A stretch of DNA of 32,395 nucleotides from Verrucomicrobiota bacterium (GCA_963205105.1 CAUJJW010000061.1:1-32395), one strand, 5' to 3'; numbered from the stretch's first letter, positions 10,601 through 18,285 are shown. The notes: generated by a model from the sequence alone, not told the origin. Program-made: numbers and translations.

Positions 10601-13600
10601 TATCTCAGCGACCTCTACATGCTGATCGGCAACGAGGCCCGTTCCGATGCCGCCAATCCCACCATCGGAATCGGTACCAAGGACAAGACCTACGGCGACA
10701 TCGCCACCGCCCTGTTCTCGTTCAAAGGCCAGTTGCCCTCGCTGCTCGAGGAGGAACTTGCCCTCCTCCGGGGCCGCGACGACTTCCTCCAGCCCGGCGT
10801 GCGCATCGCCCCGGTCTACAACCGCCTCATCTGGAATTACACCCGCGGCATCGACGCGGGAGAGGTGATTTACGCGCTCAACTACAACATCCTGGACCAA
10901 AACACCGACGGAAAGGTCGACGCCGCCGACGCCGCCAAACTCTTTCCCCAGGGACACGGTGACGCCTACGGCCATTACCTGACCGCGCTGAAGGGCTATT
11001 ACTCCCTGCTCATCGACAAGGACTTCGCCTGGGTGCCCCGTATCGAGGCCGTCAACATTCTCGGGAAACCGGTCGCCGTGGACTATCAGGATGAACGCAA
11101 GTTCGCCGCCGCCGCCGCCGCCGTGGCCCGGACAGGACGACAGATCTTCGACCTGACCTGGCGCAAGGACTACCAGCCGGGGGCCGATGTGGGCTGGGAA
11201 CACTTTTCAGTGACCCGGGAAAACACCGGACAACTGACTCCCACCCGTCGGGAATGGGGCGTGGACCACTGGGCCGCGCGCACCGGCGAAGGTGCCTACC
11301 TGAACTGGGCCCTGGGCAATTCCATCCTGCCTCCGGTCGACCCGGATCCGACGCACGAAGGCATTCAAAAGGTCGACCGAACCACAGTGCCCGACCTGAA
11401 GGAACTGGCTGCCACCGCTGCGGAACTGCAGACCGCCATGGACAACGCCGAAGGACGCCTGACACCGCTGGGCCTGGCCCCGGGAAGTCTCGCCTTCGAC
11501 ATCAACCCGAGCCAGGTGACCGGAACGGATCCCAAGGGCCATTTCGACCAGGTCTATGAACGCGCGATCGCGGCGCTCAACAACGCCGTGGCCAGCTTCG
11601 ATGACGCGAAAGACGTCACCCGCCTGATGCGCAGCGAGCAGGACTCACTCGCCGAACTCCAGGCCTCGGTTGCCCAACAGGAACTGGCATACACCAGCAC
11701 CCTGATCGAACTCTACGGAACCCCGTACCCCGATGACATCGGGCCCGGCAAACTCTACAAGCAGGGCTACGCCGGTCCGGACCTCTTTCACTACAACTAT
11801 GTCGAGACCGAGACCATCGAGGCTCCCGGCGTCTACACCCCCAACGAACCGGACTACGTCGCCAAAATCGATATCCAGCAGCTGAACGCCAACTGGAGCT
11901 ATATCGACAACCCCCCGCGGACCGACCTCAGCACGAACGGTCCCGTGGACGGCTCCTCCAGCGACCTGGTCATCGTGAACATCAACGACCCCAAGTATGA
12001 GGAGGTCGATCCGGTCACCGGCAAGAAGCTCTATTACATCCCCTACGCCTTCGGTTCCCACGGGTTCTTCGACAAACCCGCCAGCTGGACCTCGAAACGG
12101 CAATCGCCCGGCAAGATTCAGCAGGCCATCTCCGAACTGATTCAGGCCCACGACCGCATGTACTACGCCCTCGCCGCCCAATGCGAGAGCGACAAGCAGG
12201 ACCTCGACAAGGCCGTCCAGGTCTTCAAGGAGCAGTTGAGCACCTTCAACCAGATCAAGGCCCTCGAGGAACTCAACAAGACCGCCCAGGAAACCATCGA
12301 CAGCCGGCAGACAGGCTACGACATCGCGAACAAATGGCTCACCGGGATCGAGAACGGCCTCGACTGGGGCATCGACCTCGCCGGCGGCTCCGTTCCCGAC
12401 ATCCTCATCCTCGGCCTCGCCGCTTCCGTCCCCGTCAAGGGGCTCGTCTACCCCACCGTCGGCAGCATCCTGACCGGCATCAAAGCCGGCATCGAGCTGG
12501 GTGACGCGATCGCCTACACCGTCGTCGCCAACAAGAATCTCGACGAGATGGAGAAGATGCTGGGGTACGCGAACCAGATCGCCGACCTCGATCGCCAGCA
12601 ACAGCTCCGGGAGTCGATCTTCGAACTCGGCAACCGGCTCAAGGCGGTTCAGGGCGACTTCCAGGTCATCAACGAAAAGCTCCGCATCCTCGATGACACC
12701 AAGCGCCGTTACGCAGCCCTCGTGGCCGAAGGCGACCGAATCCAGCAGGAGCGGGAAATCTTCCGCCAACGGTCCGCCGCCATCGTCCAGGGTTTCCGAA
12801 CCCGGGATGCCGCGTTCCGCATCTTCCGGAACGAGAAACTGGAGCGCTACAAATCGCTCTTCGACCTCTCGGCCCGCTACACCTACCTCGCCGCCAACGC
12901 GTATGACTACGATACCGGCCTGTTGAACACACCCAAGGGACGCGACTTCGTGGCCCGCATCGTCAATTCCCGCGCTCTCGGCGTGGTCAAAAATGGAGAT
13001 CCCCAGTTCGCCGGCAGCAACCTCGGTGATCCCGGGCTCTCCAGCGTCCTCGCGGAAATGAAAGGCGACTGGAACGTGCTCAAGGGACGGCTCGGCTTCA
13101 ACAACCCGACGGCCTACGGCACCACCTTCTCCCTCCGCACCGAGAAACACCGCATCCTGCCCGGCGACGAGGGCGCCTCGGTCTGGAAGGACGTTCTGAA
13201 CCAATCCAGAAGAGCCAACGTTCTCGAGGACCCGGACGTGAAGCGGTTCTGCATGCAGATCGATCCCGGCAACGGCCTGCCCCTGCCCGGCCTGGTGGTC
13301 GAGTTCGAAACCACCATCGCGGACGGTCTGAACTTCTTCGGCCAGCCCCAGCAGGCCTGGGATCACTATTTCGACTCGAGTTCCTTCGCGACCAAGATCT
13401 TCGGCGTCGGCGTGGCCTTCGAAGGTTATGTCGGGATGGAAAATCCCGTCGCCAACAGCGGAGCCGTCCATGCGGCAGGCGGTTTCACCACCCCGGATCC
13501 CAATCTCGCATTCCTGGACCCGAACGGCCTCGGTGCCACTCCCGGCGTTTACCTCGTCCCGGTCGGCCTGGATTCCATGCGCAGCCCGGCACTCGGTGAT

Positions 13601-13990
13601 GCGGGCAATATCCGGACCTGGAGCGTGGATGACGTGACGATTCCCCTGCCCTTCAACATCGGTGACTCGGATTTCTCCAGCAAAGCGCTGTACCAGACCA
13701 GCGACTCGCTTTCCGAACCCTTGTTCGGAATCCGAAAGCACGCGTCCTTCCGGCCGGTCTCCACCACCACGGCCTTCAGCAGCGCCATCTACGGCAGCGG
13801 AGGCGCTCTCCAGCGATCGCAGTTCACCAACACCCGCCTCATCGGACGCTCCGTCTGGAACAGCAAATGGAAGCTGGTGATCCCGGGCACCAAGTTGCTC
13901 CACGATCCGGACGAGGGCCTGCGACGCTTCATCAACAGCGTGTCGGACATCAAACTCCACCTGGTGACCTACTCCTATGCCGGCAATTGA
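4652..13990 (+). CDS. Giant exported protein with Tc-toxin-A-like C-terminal region
   Basis: This 3112-aa protein has a signal peptide (residues 1-26, ending PVAAQ), which fixes the start; the frame upstream is repeat DNA. Residues ~30-1900 are mainly beta-rich segments I cannot assign. An isolated calcium-loop motif, DQNTDGKVDAAD, lies at 2082-2093. Helical segments predominate in much of the later part: charged heptad-like stretches at ~2500-2551, a hydrophobic glycine/alanine stretch at ~2584-2626, and a second long charged helix at ~2627-2750 ending YKSLFDLSARYTYLAANAY (2733-2751). A beta-rich tail follows, ending SKWKLVIPG (from 3072) and SVSDIKLHL (3096-3104). From memory, this order matches the TcA pore helices and TcB-binding domain (…FYDLxVARxLMAEQAY… and terminal LSDIILHIRYT). 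The homology is distant and unverified. Tc toxins normally lack a Sec signal, and no TcB/TcC (RHS) gene is in the window. The alternative is an uncharacterised giant surface protein. It is followed by a 19-bp gap and gene four. Confidence 0.88.
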   Translation: MNRLPLLGGFLAWLVLLGALTDPVAAQSIFDQRQLVFSTNTSPTRGVNWAPQPPGQSLPSAVATASPKQFRGAVVYGGVTKQGTAANALIPGSFSANVNVINWPRSLEGGQVSSILRAAVGAPYLSHGFDFLFGQEITPPLTDLNGVKLTPDQTNFWHPEPIVVQTILTTNSVTSVVTTNHTVDPSHSGTEYYWSPHASKAYATKAGPVQIMWRTGVSTDTTLPPGGIEGVTHVRITPFFYAIKGTQILVSGVPFKTPRKMYWTKGDYEKTGKPVLVPTGVKSIQFVYNNSIPESVPDDEVVIGGIIKPNTGGTNFNNGNVQAFTGTIAVENGFITAYNREGRIFMELLGDATGTDTKRQLGTEIVDVQRDAVPSDVVIELGERATAFPGNEPSDFGLFPSPINQLAQTFAYQRSVNAIGDLELFATRVTQQLTDYQVHWMEEGVGGLRWPFRFVRYTFVWPFEASKYSHYVRPVVPDEAAARLTAIPLPGENAPKLDFQDPSNNSTPRAKLTEDSQFYTYLDASQPVLRALIRYNVGDRVAFERVFSWLDATLKSPSLLAGTIATNLNAWSQNAIPSTNFLPSPRVLSQTVFVGDRLAAPPNELGSTGEYLAGYINQSSGISFNPNAYQDPFLSGFEAANQGAIIPVNAIPNRNHLEVWWFRRHAPTALRDEALGFQPTYWPAVIGQYTVEFPGPAHPRYRQIVLASNHGSGPLSSFESAGSLYIANTTPDTVGFNPNEEHALIQGGQIWALRDDLNVTNVTHFSSLPYVLLQFSDADGRPNMTAFHVVRETDTDRFDYTVNAGTILQPPMPLPLLDKPVPPTGPTEVPYSLNAEVGSRQIADLVYPLDNTNSVTVTANLSRPPVFPVYESLRLQKPGHTNQYYFYPGTADFRLKTITGVLSATLPVRIVGTNDIALPTTRYRFTATDTVIQSIAYGASVAIGYPTNAYDQSQGTYTNYTAKWDATVTGRALASSGSTLNTAVGYLELDFGTGVAPANTNMIVIATRLYTDETTYVDVTGSPGASFPTHHRYSLNNTNRSALALGDSVIVSNPDADKNWLATIAGMAPDTTGSIGYVEVDFGSGIEPATNDEIKGATTLIKNPITRGAMAAAEAGGFRSGWRLAFEALADVVAGASQQEADRTLFDNQITFQDRKGSLWVYRGPHTDADAAARSMQFYYKTLPGFWFPVDAAGNVLGTTGLNQQPQEGTITPYLRPAAPGGGFDGDAVYGYQLEQEDAQGRPEGDGNALGITYRARWPESAPVLQMAETLTVPKRGLPAIRGQTSLQVLYQQSVYLNSDQPSVVLHDPTAAKKFPLFDTNPDGSSTGLNKIPSSIQTSVFRGKTYFPRLAPHLAERFYFDPNDSRNGSLVLLGEFKNEALGESYLQPNFLSQKDIEALKELCSDGDEMKAFWNQAIDDSGSGGLTLQLETFYPNPAKPGTFTSTIEVGGLPVHQAVEVHAGDLAQVKHSDTAVDSYALTSTGPGTGYVSIIAGQGMAFTPPEEPVSIKIIKVVDTLYRGEVKVILSSNPLGEKVTMQQVVDLAGKVENYDFEWWIAAPSDGAPPAVYGNTTTNLLFSGSPDPWHHLHHPLASDTPASLGPAGFVNPSQRFVSDVSSLVMPVQEVPFTEVTAVAPSLRFKVPAPSARRLAQGNPLVVRDQSGAEIPAVVSLVELDSNATTAFLTVNPADSSTLPAPSLVFMLYERAQADQPQSLLYRDFAVPSAATFSQFYLSLGLDDALGAKVYLDGELIVSANLGEDDTSTTTAPSGFSPAPLPKVYALGPHLFAGGITSDGVTAHRLAIQLFSNAGPDSALRFNAQLDAYQSADLVDIPGSKWLKLDPSKYPDKVRTILGESADVRALSDNYVISRYRANDTHHASFPRGWSQWTDPALAEGWIKRVLAGINPFNQRTTDLFNNTVNTDANILTSAGKRWEGDVALNLDSINDYGLIEIYETVLRRGKDLSINAGISYDPANDALLLAAGYLSDLYMLIGNEARSDAANPTIGIGTKDKTYGDIATALFSFKGQLPSLLEEELALLRGRDDFLQPGVRIAPVYNRLIWNYTRGIDAGEVIYALNYNILDQNTDGKVDAADAAKLFPQGHGDAYGHYLTALKGYYSLLIDKDFAWVPRIEAVNILGKPVAVDYQDERKFAAAAAAVARTGRQIFDLTWRKDYQPGADVGWEHFSVTRENTGQLTPTRREWGVDHWAARTGEGAYLNWALGNSILPPVDPDPTHEGIQKVDRTTVPDLKELAATAAELQTAMDNAEGRLTPLGLAPGSLAFDINPSQVTGTDPKGHFDQVYERAIAALNNAVASFDDAKDVTRLMRSEQDSLAELQASVAQQELAYTSTLIELYGTPYPDDIGPGKLYKQGYAGPDLFHYNYVETETIEAPGVYTPNEPDYVAKIDIQQLNANWSYIDNPPRTDLSTNGPVDGSSSDLVIVNINDPKYEEVDPVTGKKLYYIPYAFGSHGFFDKPASWTSKRQSPGKIQQAISELIQAHDRMYYALAAQCESDKQDLDKAVQVFKEQLSTFNQIKALEELNKTAQETIDSRQTGYDIANKWLTGIENGLDWGIDLAGGSVPDILILGLAASVPVKGLVYPTVGSILTGIKAGIELGDAIAYTVVANKNLDEMEKMLGYANQIADLDRQQQLRESIFELGNRLKAVQGDFQVINEKLRILDDTKRRYAALVAEGDRIQQEREIFRQRSAAIVQGFRTRDAAFRIFRNEKLERYKSLFDLSARYTYLAANAYDYDTGLLNTPKGRDFVARIVNSRALGVVKNGDPQFAGSNLGDPGLSSVLAEMKGDWNVLKGRLGFNNPTAYGTTFSLRTEKHRILPGDEGASVWKDVLNQSRRANVLEDPDVKRFCMQIDPGNGLPLPGLVVEFETTIADGLNFFGQPQQAWDHYFDSSSFATKIFGVGVAFEGYVGMENPVANSGAVHAAGGFTTPDPNLAFLDPNGLGATPGVYLVPVGLDSMRSPALGDAGNIRTWSVDDVTIPLPFNIGDSDFSSKALYQTSDSLSEPLFGIRKHASFRPVSTTTAFSSAIYGSGGALQRSQFTNTRLIGRSVWNSKWKLVIPGTKLLHDPDEGLRRFINSVSDIKLHLVTYSYAGN

Positions 13991-14009
13991 GCTTCGACAC
14001 GCCACGTTT

Positions 14010-14885
14010 ATGACCACCCACTCCTTCCCGACCCAACGCCCCCTGGCAGGCCGGCTCCTGCTTTTCCTCGGGGTGATGCAGCTCGGTCTCGGTCTCCCTC
14101 TCGGACCGCTCGAGACACCGGTCCAAGCCTATCCACCCGCCCTGCCGCACACCTTCTTCGGCATGATCCGCGATGAACTGGGCAACCCACTGCCATCCGG
14201 CGCCTCCCTTATTCTCGAAACCAGCGCCGGGAAGAAGGTGTTCGGCATCGTCTCCGGCCTGCTCGAACCCGGCGTCAATTATCGGTTGTCCGTCCCCTTG
14301 GACGCAGGGCTCACCCTGGAGGCCTACAAACCCACCGCCCTGAACCCAACCACGCCCTTCAAGATCAGGGTCAAGGTCGGCAATACCCTCTTCCTGCCCA
14401 TCGAAATGAGCCGCGAATTCGCCCACATGGGTGAGCCCGGCAAAAGCACTCTGCTCAACCTGACCCTGGGCGAGGATAGCAACGGCGACGGCCTGCCCGA
14501 TGCCTGGCAGCGCCGGATCAGCACCGATCTCGATCAGGTCCAACCCGGCGGCGACGCCGATCGGGATGGGCTCAGCAACTTGGAGGAATACCTCGCCGGC
14601 ACCTATGCCTACGACACCAGGAGCGGCTTCACGCTCTCCATCCTTCGCACCACCGGGGATGCCCCGGTACTCGCCTTCACAGCCATCGCCGGTCGCACCT
14701 ACACCGTCCTCGGCTCCTCCGATCTTTCCAACTGGGCGCCGGTGAAGTTCCGACTCCTCCCGGCAGCCGCCGATTCGCCCACGCTCAACGCCTACACGGC
14801 TCCCGATGTGCGCACTCAGCAGATTGAGGTGGTCTTCCCACCGGACGAAGCGATCCCCAGCGCCTTCAAATTGATGCTGGAATGA
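14010..14885 (+). CDS. Exported protein with thrombospondin-3-like calcium-binding repeats
   Basis: This 291-aa protein starts at an ATG 19 bp after the giant gene. Residues ~15-40 are the hydrophobic signal region, ending near PVQAYPP. An earlier in-frame ATG at 13977 overlaps the giant gene and would place 11 polar residues before the signal peptide, so it is less likely. Residues ~48-145 look like a beta-sandwich (FFGMIRDELGNPLPSG start, similar to carboxypeptidase-regulatory or Ig-like folds). Two acidic calcium loops follow: DSNGDGLPD at 156-164 and DADRDGLSNLEEY from 182. This is the usual thrombospondin type 3/dockerin-like pair seen at the ends of exported proteins in this group. The C-terminal ~80 residues contain YTVLGSSDLSNW and resemble a module in the next gene and in the propeller protein at 19273. 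Its last bases overlap the next start (ATGA). It is probably an extracellular accessory of the giant protein. Confidence 0.85.
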   Translation: MTTHSFPTQRPLAGRLLLFLGVMQLGLGLPLGPLETPVQAYPPALPHTFFGMIRDELGNPLPSGASLILETSAGKKVFGIVSGLLEPGVNYRLSVPLDAGLTLEAYKPTALNPTTPFKIRVKVGNTLFLPIEMSREFAHMGEPGKSTLLNLTLGEDSNGDGLPDAWQRRISTDLDQVQPGGDADRDGLSNLEEYLAGTYAYDTRSGFTLSILRTTGDAPVLAFTAIAGRTYTVLGSSDLSNWAPVKFRLLPAAADSPTLNAYTAPDVRTQQIEVVFPPDEAIPSAFKLMLE

Positions 14886-15538
14886 GATCCGTTTTCCCCA
14901 GCCTGGCCTTGCTTCTGCTCCTTGGCAGCCCCGGGTTGCACGCTCAGCTTTACACCTTCGAGGGCGCCATCGCCATGGGCTGGCGCGGCGCCAGCACCAA
15001 TTCCCTCTACAGCGTCGCCGGCATTCTGGGCGGCCATGCGTCCGGAACGTCCTCCGGCGCCGGCTTCTCCGTCGAGGGAGGAACAGTCAGTTTCGAACCT
15101 TCCCTCAGCGCTCCATCCCTCCCGCCCTTGTCGGTCCTCCGCACCGGCCAAACCATGGAGATTTCCTGGGCCTCAAACGCCGGCTTGGCCCTGCTTCAGG
15201 AAACTCCCAGTCTGGATGGCGCAGACTGGTCGGATGCGTCCGTCACTCCTTCTCAGGTCAACGGACGTTGGGTCGTCACCGTCGGCGTTTCGACCGGCAG
15301 ACGGTTCTTTCGACTCACCTCGGCAGCGCCCACACTCACCGTCAAACGCTCCGGCGCCACACTCCAGGTTTCCTGGACCTCCGCCGACCGCGGCTTTGTC
15401 CTCCAGGAGTCCGCGAACCTTGCCGCACCCGTCGCCTGGTCCGACCTTCCAACCTCACCCGTGCTGATCAATGGCCGCTGGGTCGTGGCACTCCCGTTCC
15501 AGTCGAATCCCAGGTTCCTCCGACTGCGGCGACCGTGA
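14882..15538 (+). CDS. Small exported protein with two Ig/FN3-like repeats
   Basis: This 218-aa protein's ATG overlaps the preceding stop (ATGA), which indicates translational coupling. A signal peptide spans residues 1-21 (MRSVFPSLALLLLLGSPGLHA). Residues 22-75 are glycine/serine-rich (ILGGHASGTSSGAGFSVEGG). Two copies of a ~60-residue repeat follow. Each runs TMEISW / TLQVSW, then ALLQETPSL / FVLQESANL, W-x-D, NGRWVV and FFRL / FLRL. The protein ends RFLRLRRP, and this kind of module commonly ends exported verrucomicrobial proteins. There is no catalytic motif. It closes the five-gene run; 58 bp later the convergent rhamnulokinase gene ends, with no clear terminator hairpin between them. 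Confidence 0.83.
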   Translation: MRSVFPSLALLLLLGSPGLHAQLYTFEGAIAMGWRGASTNSLYSVAGILGGHASGTSSGAGFSVEGGTVSFEPSLSAPSLPPLSVLRTGQTMEISWASNAGLALLQETPSLDGADWSDASVTPSQVNGRWVVTVGVSTGRRFFRLTSAAPTLTVKRSGATLQVSWTSADRGFVLQESANLAAPVAWSDLPTSPVLINGRWVVALPFQSNPRFLRLRRP

Positions 15539-15596
15539 GCGCTCGGATTGCCGAATTCGCCCATTCCACGGATCCGCGGTCGCACTGCCGGATCCC

Positions 15597-17054
15597 TCAA
15601 CCCAAAGCCCGGAATCGTGCGTAGGCCGAGTCCCAGGCCGGGGCCGGACCCGGTTCGAAGCGGCGCAGCTCGAAGGACTGCCGCACCACCGACCGCATCG
15701 CCGCGATGGAGGGCAACAATCCAAGAGCGTACGCCTGGGTCAGGAGATTCCCCGCCGCCGTCGCCTCCACCGGCCCGGCCAAAACCGGGATCTGCAAGGC
15801 GTCGGCCGTGAACTGATTCAGCAACGCATTCTGGCTGCCCCCACCCACGATGTGCAGCCGCTTGATCGGCGTGCCGGTGATCTCCTCGAGTTGATCCCGC
15901 GTGCGACGGTACAACAGCGCGAGGCTCTCGAAGATGCAGCGGAGCATCGGTCCGATCCCATCCGGCGACGGTTGCCCATGCGCCCGACAATAAGCCGCAA
16001 TCCGCTCCGGCATGCCGTCGGGCGCAAGAAAGCACGGGTCCGCAGGTTGAATCAGGGAAACAAAGGGGGGAGCCGCCTCCGCCAGCCGGGCCAAAGCCCC
16101 GTAGTCGCCCTCCAGACCAGCCGCTATCCATGACCGCCGGCATTCCTGCATCAGCCAGAGCCCGCTGATGTTCTTGAGCAGCCGCACGGTGTTCCCCAAC
16201 CCGATCTCGTTGGTGAAATTCAGTTCGCGCGCCGTGTCGCTCAGGATGGGTTCCGGACGTTCCAAACCCATCAGGGACCAGGTCCCCGAGCTGAGGTACC
16301 CCCAGCCTTCACCTTCCGCCGGCACCCCGGCCACCGCCGCACCCGTATCATGGGAACAGCTCGCCACCACCTCCACGCCGGACAATCCGCATGCCTTCGC
16401 CAGTTCCGGACGCAACGGACCCAACCGCGTTCCCGCCGGCACAATCTCAGGAAACAACCGCTCCGGCAGGATCAAACGTTCCAACAGCAGCTTCGACCAC
16501 TCCCGCGTCCGCGGGTTGTACAGCATGCTCGTGCTGGCCAGCGTCACTTCCGCCTTCGCGACTCCCGACAGGAAATGGTTGAAGCCATCACCGATCATCA
16601 GCAACTGCGACGCCGCCTTCAGCCGACCCGGATCTTCCGCCGCCAATTGGTACAGCGTGTTCAACGGCATGAACTGAATCCCGCTCTCCGCAAAAATCTC
16701 CGGCCAGGCCGCCCGCCCATGCGCCGAACTCACCCCCCGGGCCGTGCGCGGATCCCGGTAGTGAAACGTCGGCTCCAACAGCGTTCCGTCCGGACCGTAC
16801 AGCAGGTAGTCAACCCCCCAGGAATCCGTGCTGACGCTCCGAATCGGCAAACCCATCCGCCCGGCAATCGCCAACCCTTCCCGCACTTCGTTGAACAACC
16901 GCCGCATGTCCCAGTGCAACGATTCCCCCGCCCGGGTCGCCCCCGTCGGAAACCGATGCACTTCCTTCAGGGACAACAGACCCTCGTTCAGCGTCCCCAA
17001 CATGAGCCGTCCACTCTCCGCCCCCAAATCAATCGCCAGATGATGCGTCGTCAT
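15597..17054 (-). CDS. rhaB: Rhamnulokinase (FGGY family)
   Basis: The enzyme phosphorylates L-rhamnulose with ATP to L-rhamnulose 1-phosphate in cytoplasmic L-rhamnose breakdown. The protein has 485 aa, the usual FGGY size. Diagnostic stretches are AIDLGAESGRLMLG at the N-terminus (phosphate-binding loop), SVSTDSWGVDYLLYGPDG, SGIQFMPLNTLYQL, SCSHDTGAAV, YLSSGTWSLMGLE, LKNISGLWLMQECRR and LHIVGGGSQNALLNQFTADAL with AGPVEATAAGN. These match E. coli RhaB closely in order and wording; the TWSLMG and FxPFNTLYQL-type segments separate rhamnulokinase from xylulo-, glycero- and fuculokinases. The ATG at 17052-17054 lies directly before the first conserved strand. No rhamnose isomerase or aldolase gene is adjacent, so the pathway is dispersed or outside the window. 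Confidence 0.93.
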   Translation of the reverse strand: MTTHHLAIDLGAESGRLMLGTLNEGLLSLKEVHRFPTGATRAGESLHWDMRRLFNEVREGLAIAGRMGLPIRSVSTDSWGVDYLLYGPDGTLLEPTFHYRDPRTARGVSSAHGRAAWPEIFAESGIQFMPLNTLYQLAAEDPGRLKAASQLLMIGDGFNHFLSGVAKAEVTLASTSMLYNPRTREWSKLLLERLILPERLFPEIVPAGTRLGPLRPELAKACGLSGVEVVASCSHDTGAAVAGVPAEGEGWGYLSSGTWSLMGLERPEPILSDTARELNFTNEIGLGNTVRLLKNISGLWLMQECRRSWIAAGLEGDYGALARLAEAAPPFVSLIQPADPCFLAPDGMPERIAAYCRAHGQPSPDGIGPMLRCIFESLALLYRRTRDQLEEITGTPIKRLHIVGGGSQNALLNQFTADALQIPVLAGPVEATAAGNLLTQAYALGLLPSIAAMRSVVRQSFELRRFEPGPAPAWDSAYARFRALG

Positions 17055-17372
17055 ACCCTTCCCGTTTCGTCCAACCGTGGCTGCACGCCCCGATTCAACC
17101 CGGAACCCACCCGTTCAACCACGCAAAACACAGGACCCGAGCATGCGGGAATTGTCGGAGGACACGACCCTCTCTTCGACAGGATGCACACGATGAACAG
17201 GATGAAATGCCGTGACGCATGGGTTCCTGAGCATCCTGTCCATCCTGTGAATCCTGTCCAAAACCCTCCGATGCTTGGATCTTCCATCCACAACACGGAG
17301 ATACGCCCGGATGCGCAGAATCGCGACTTCCGCATGGCCTCCCATCCGTTCCCACGCTAAACCCACCCCCGC
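17055..17372. other. 318-bp divergent intergenic region between rhaB and mtnP
   Basis: The two genes face away from each other, so both promoters should lie here. I see no convincing -35/-10 pair. The middle is occupied by a large imperfect hairpin at 17178-17258. No open frame here has coding features. Confidence 0.6.
17178..17258. repeat. Large imperfect inverted repeat (27-bp arms)
   Basis: The left arm (17178-17204, starting GACAGGATGCACACGATG) pairs with the right arm (17232-17258) at 24 of 27 positions around a 27-nt loop. The three mismatches fall at positions 9, 14 and 19 of the arm, five bases apart. The arms themselves are made of degenerate ACAGGATG units, a type of repeat I recall from many planctomycete and verrucomicrobial genomes. 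It could be a transcribed hairpin or a small repeat element. Confidence 0.75.
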
Positions 17373-18242
17373 ATGTCGCGGCAACCGCATCGCATCGGGA
17401 TCATCGGCGGCTCAGGCCTCTACCACATCGACGGTCTCACCGACACCCGCTGGGTCCGCATCAAAACCCCCTTCGGCCCCCCCTCCGATGAACTGCTCAC
17501 CGGCCGTCTCGCCGGTCGCGACGTCGTCTTCCTCCCCCGCCACGGCCGAGGCCATCGCCTCCTCCCCTCCGAACTCCCCCACCGCGCCAACATCTGGGCC
17601 CTCAAAAAACTCGGCGTCGCCTGGATCGTCAGCGTCAGCGCCGTGGGTTCCCTCCAGAAGAAGTACCGACCCCGCGACATCGTCTTCATCGACCAGTTCC
17701 TCGACCGCACCAAGCAGTCTTCCAACCACACGTTCTTCGGCCGCGGCATCGTCGCTCACGTCGCTTTCGCCCATCCCGTTTCCGAACCGCTGCGCCAACT
17801 CTTGGTCGCCTCCGCCAAACGTCTCAAGCTCCGCGCCCACGACGGAGGCACGTACGTCTGCATGGAAGGCCCCGCCTTCAGCACGCGCGCCGAATCCCTC
17901 GCCAACCGTGCCGCCGGCCACGACGTCATCGGCATGACCAATCTCGGCGAAGCCAAGTGCGCCCGCGAAGCCGAGATCGCCTATGCCTCCGCCGCCATGG
18001 TCACCGACTACGACTGCTGGAACGACGACCACGACCACGTCACCGTCGAAATGATCGTTGGGAATCTCCACGCCAACGCCGACGCGGCGAAACGCCTGGT
18101 CCTCGACGTCCTTCCCCACGTGCCCGCCGCTCCCAACTGGCCCGAACACCGCGCCCTCGACACCGCGATCCTCACCGATCGCAAGCTCTGGCCCGCCAAA
18201 ACCCTGCGCGACCTGAAACCCTTCCTGGGCCGTTTCGCCTGA
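17373..18242 (+). CDS. mtnP: S-methyl-5'-thioadenosine phosphorylase
   Basis: The enzyme splits methylthioadenosine with phosphate into adenine and methylthioribose 1-phosphate, salvaging the by-product of polyamine synthesis in the cytoplasm. The 289-aa protein has the family's usual length. It shows the phosphate-binding IIGGSGLYHIDGL start (residues 9-21), PRHGRGH, SVSAVGSLQ, GTYVCMEGPAFSTRAES, GMTNLGEAKCAREAEIAYA and TDYDCW. The TDYDCW segment is the mark of MTA phosphorylases as opposed to purine nucleoside phosphorylases. The common P-E-A-K-L segment reads G-E-A-K-C here, a mild deviation. The ATG at 17373 directly precedes the first conserved strand. It is a stand-alone gene, convergent with the next one (43 bp between stops). 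Confidence 0.93.
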   Translation: MSRQPHRIGIIGGSGLYHIDGLTDTRWVRIKTPFGPPSDELLTGRLAGRDVVFLPRHGRGHRLLPSELPHRANIWALKKLGVAWIVSVSAVGSLQKKYRPRDIVFIDQFLDRTKQSSNHTFFGRGIVAHVAFAHPVSEPLRQLLVASAKRLKLRAHDGGTYVCMEGPAFSTRAESLANRAAGHDVIGMTNLGEAKCAREAEIAYASAAMVTDYDCWNDDHDHVTVEMIVGNLHANADAAKRLVLDVLPHVPAAPNWPEHRALDTAILTDRKLWPAKTLRDLKPFLGRFA

Positions 18243-18285
18243 TGGGATTTTAGATTCCGCCGCACCCGTTCGGACTCGGCATGGG

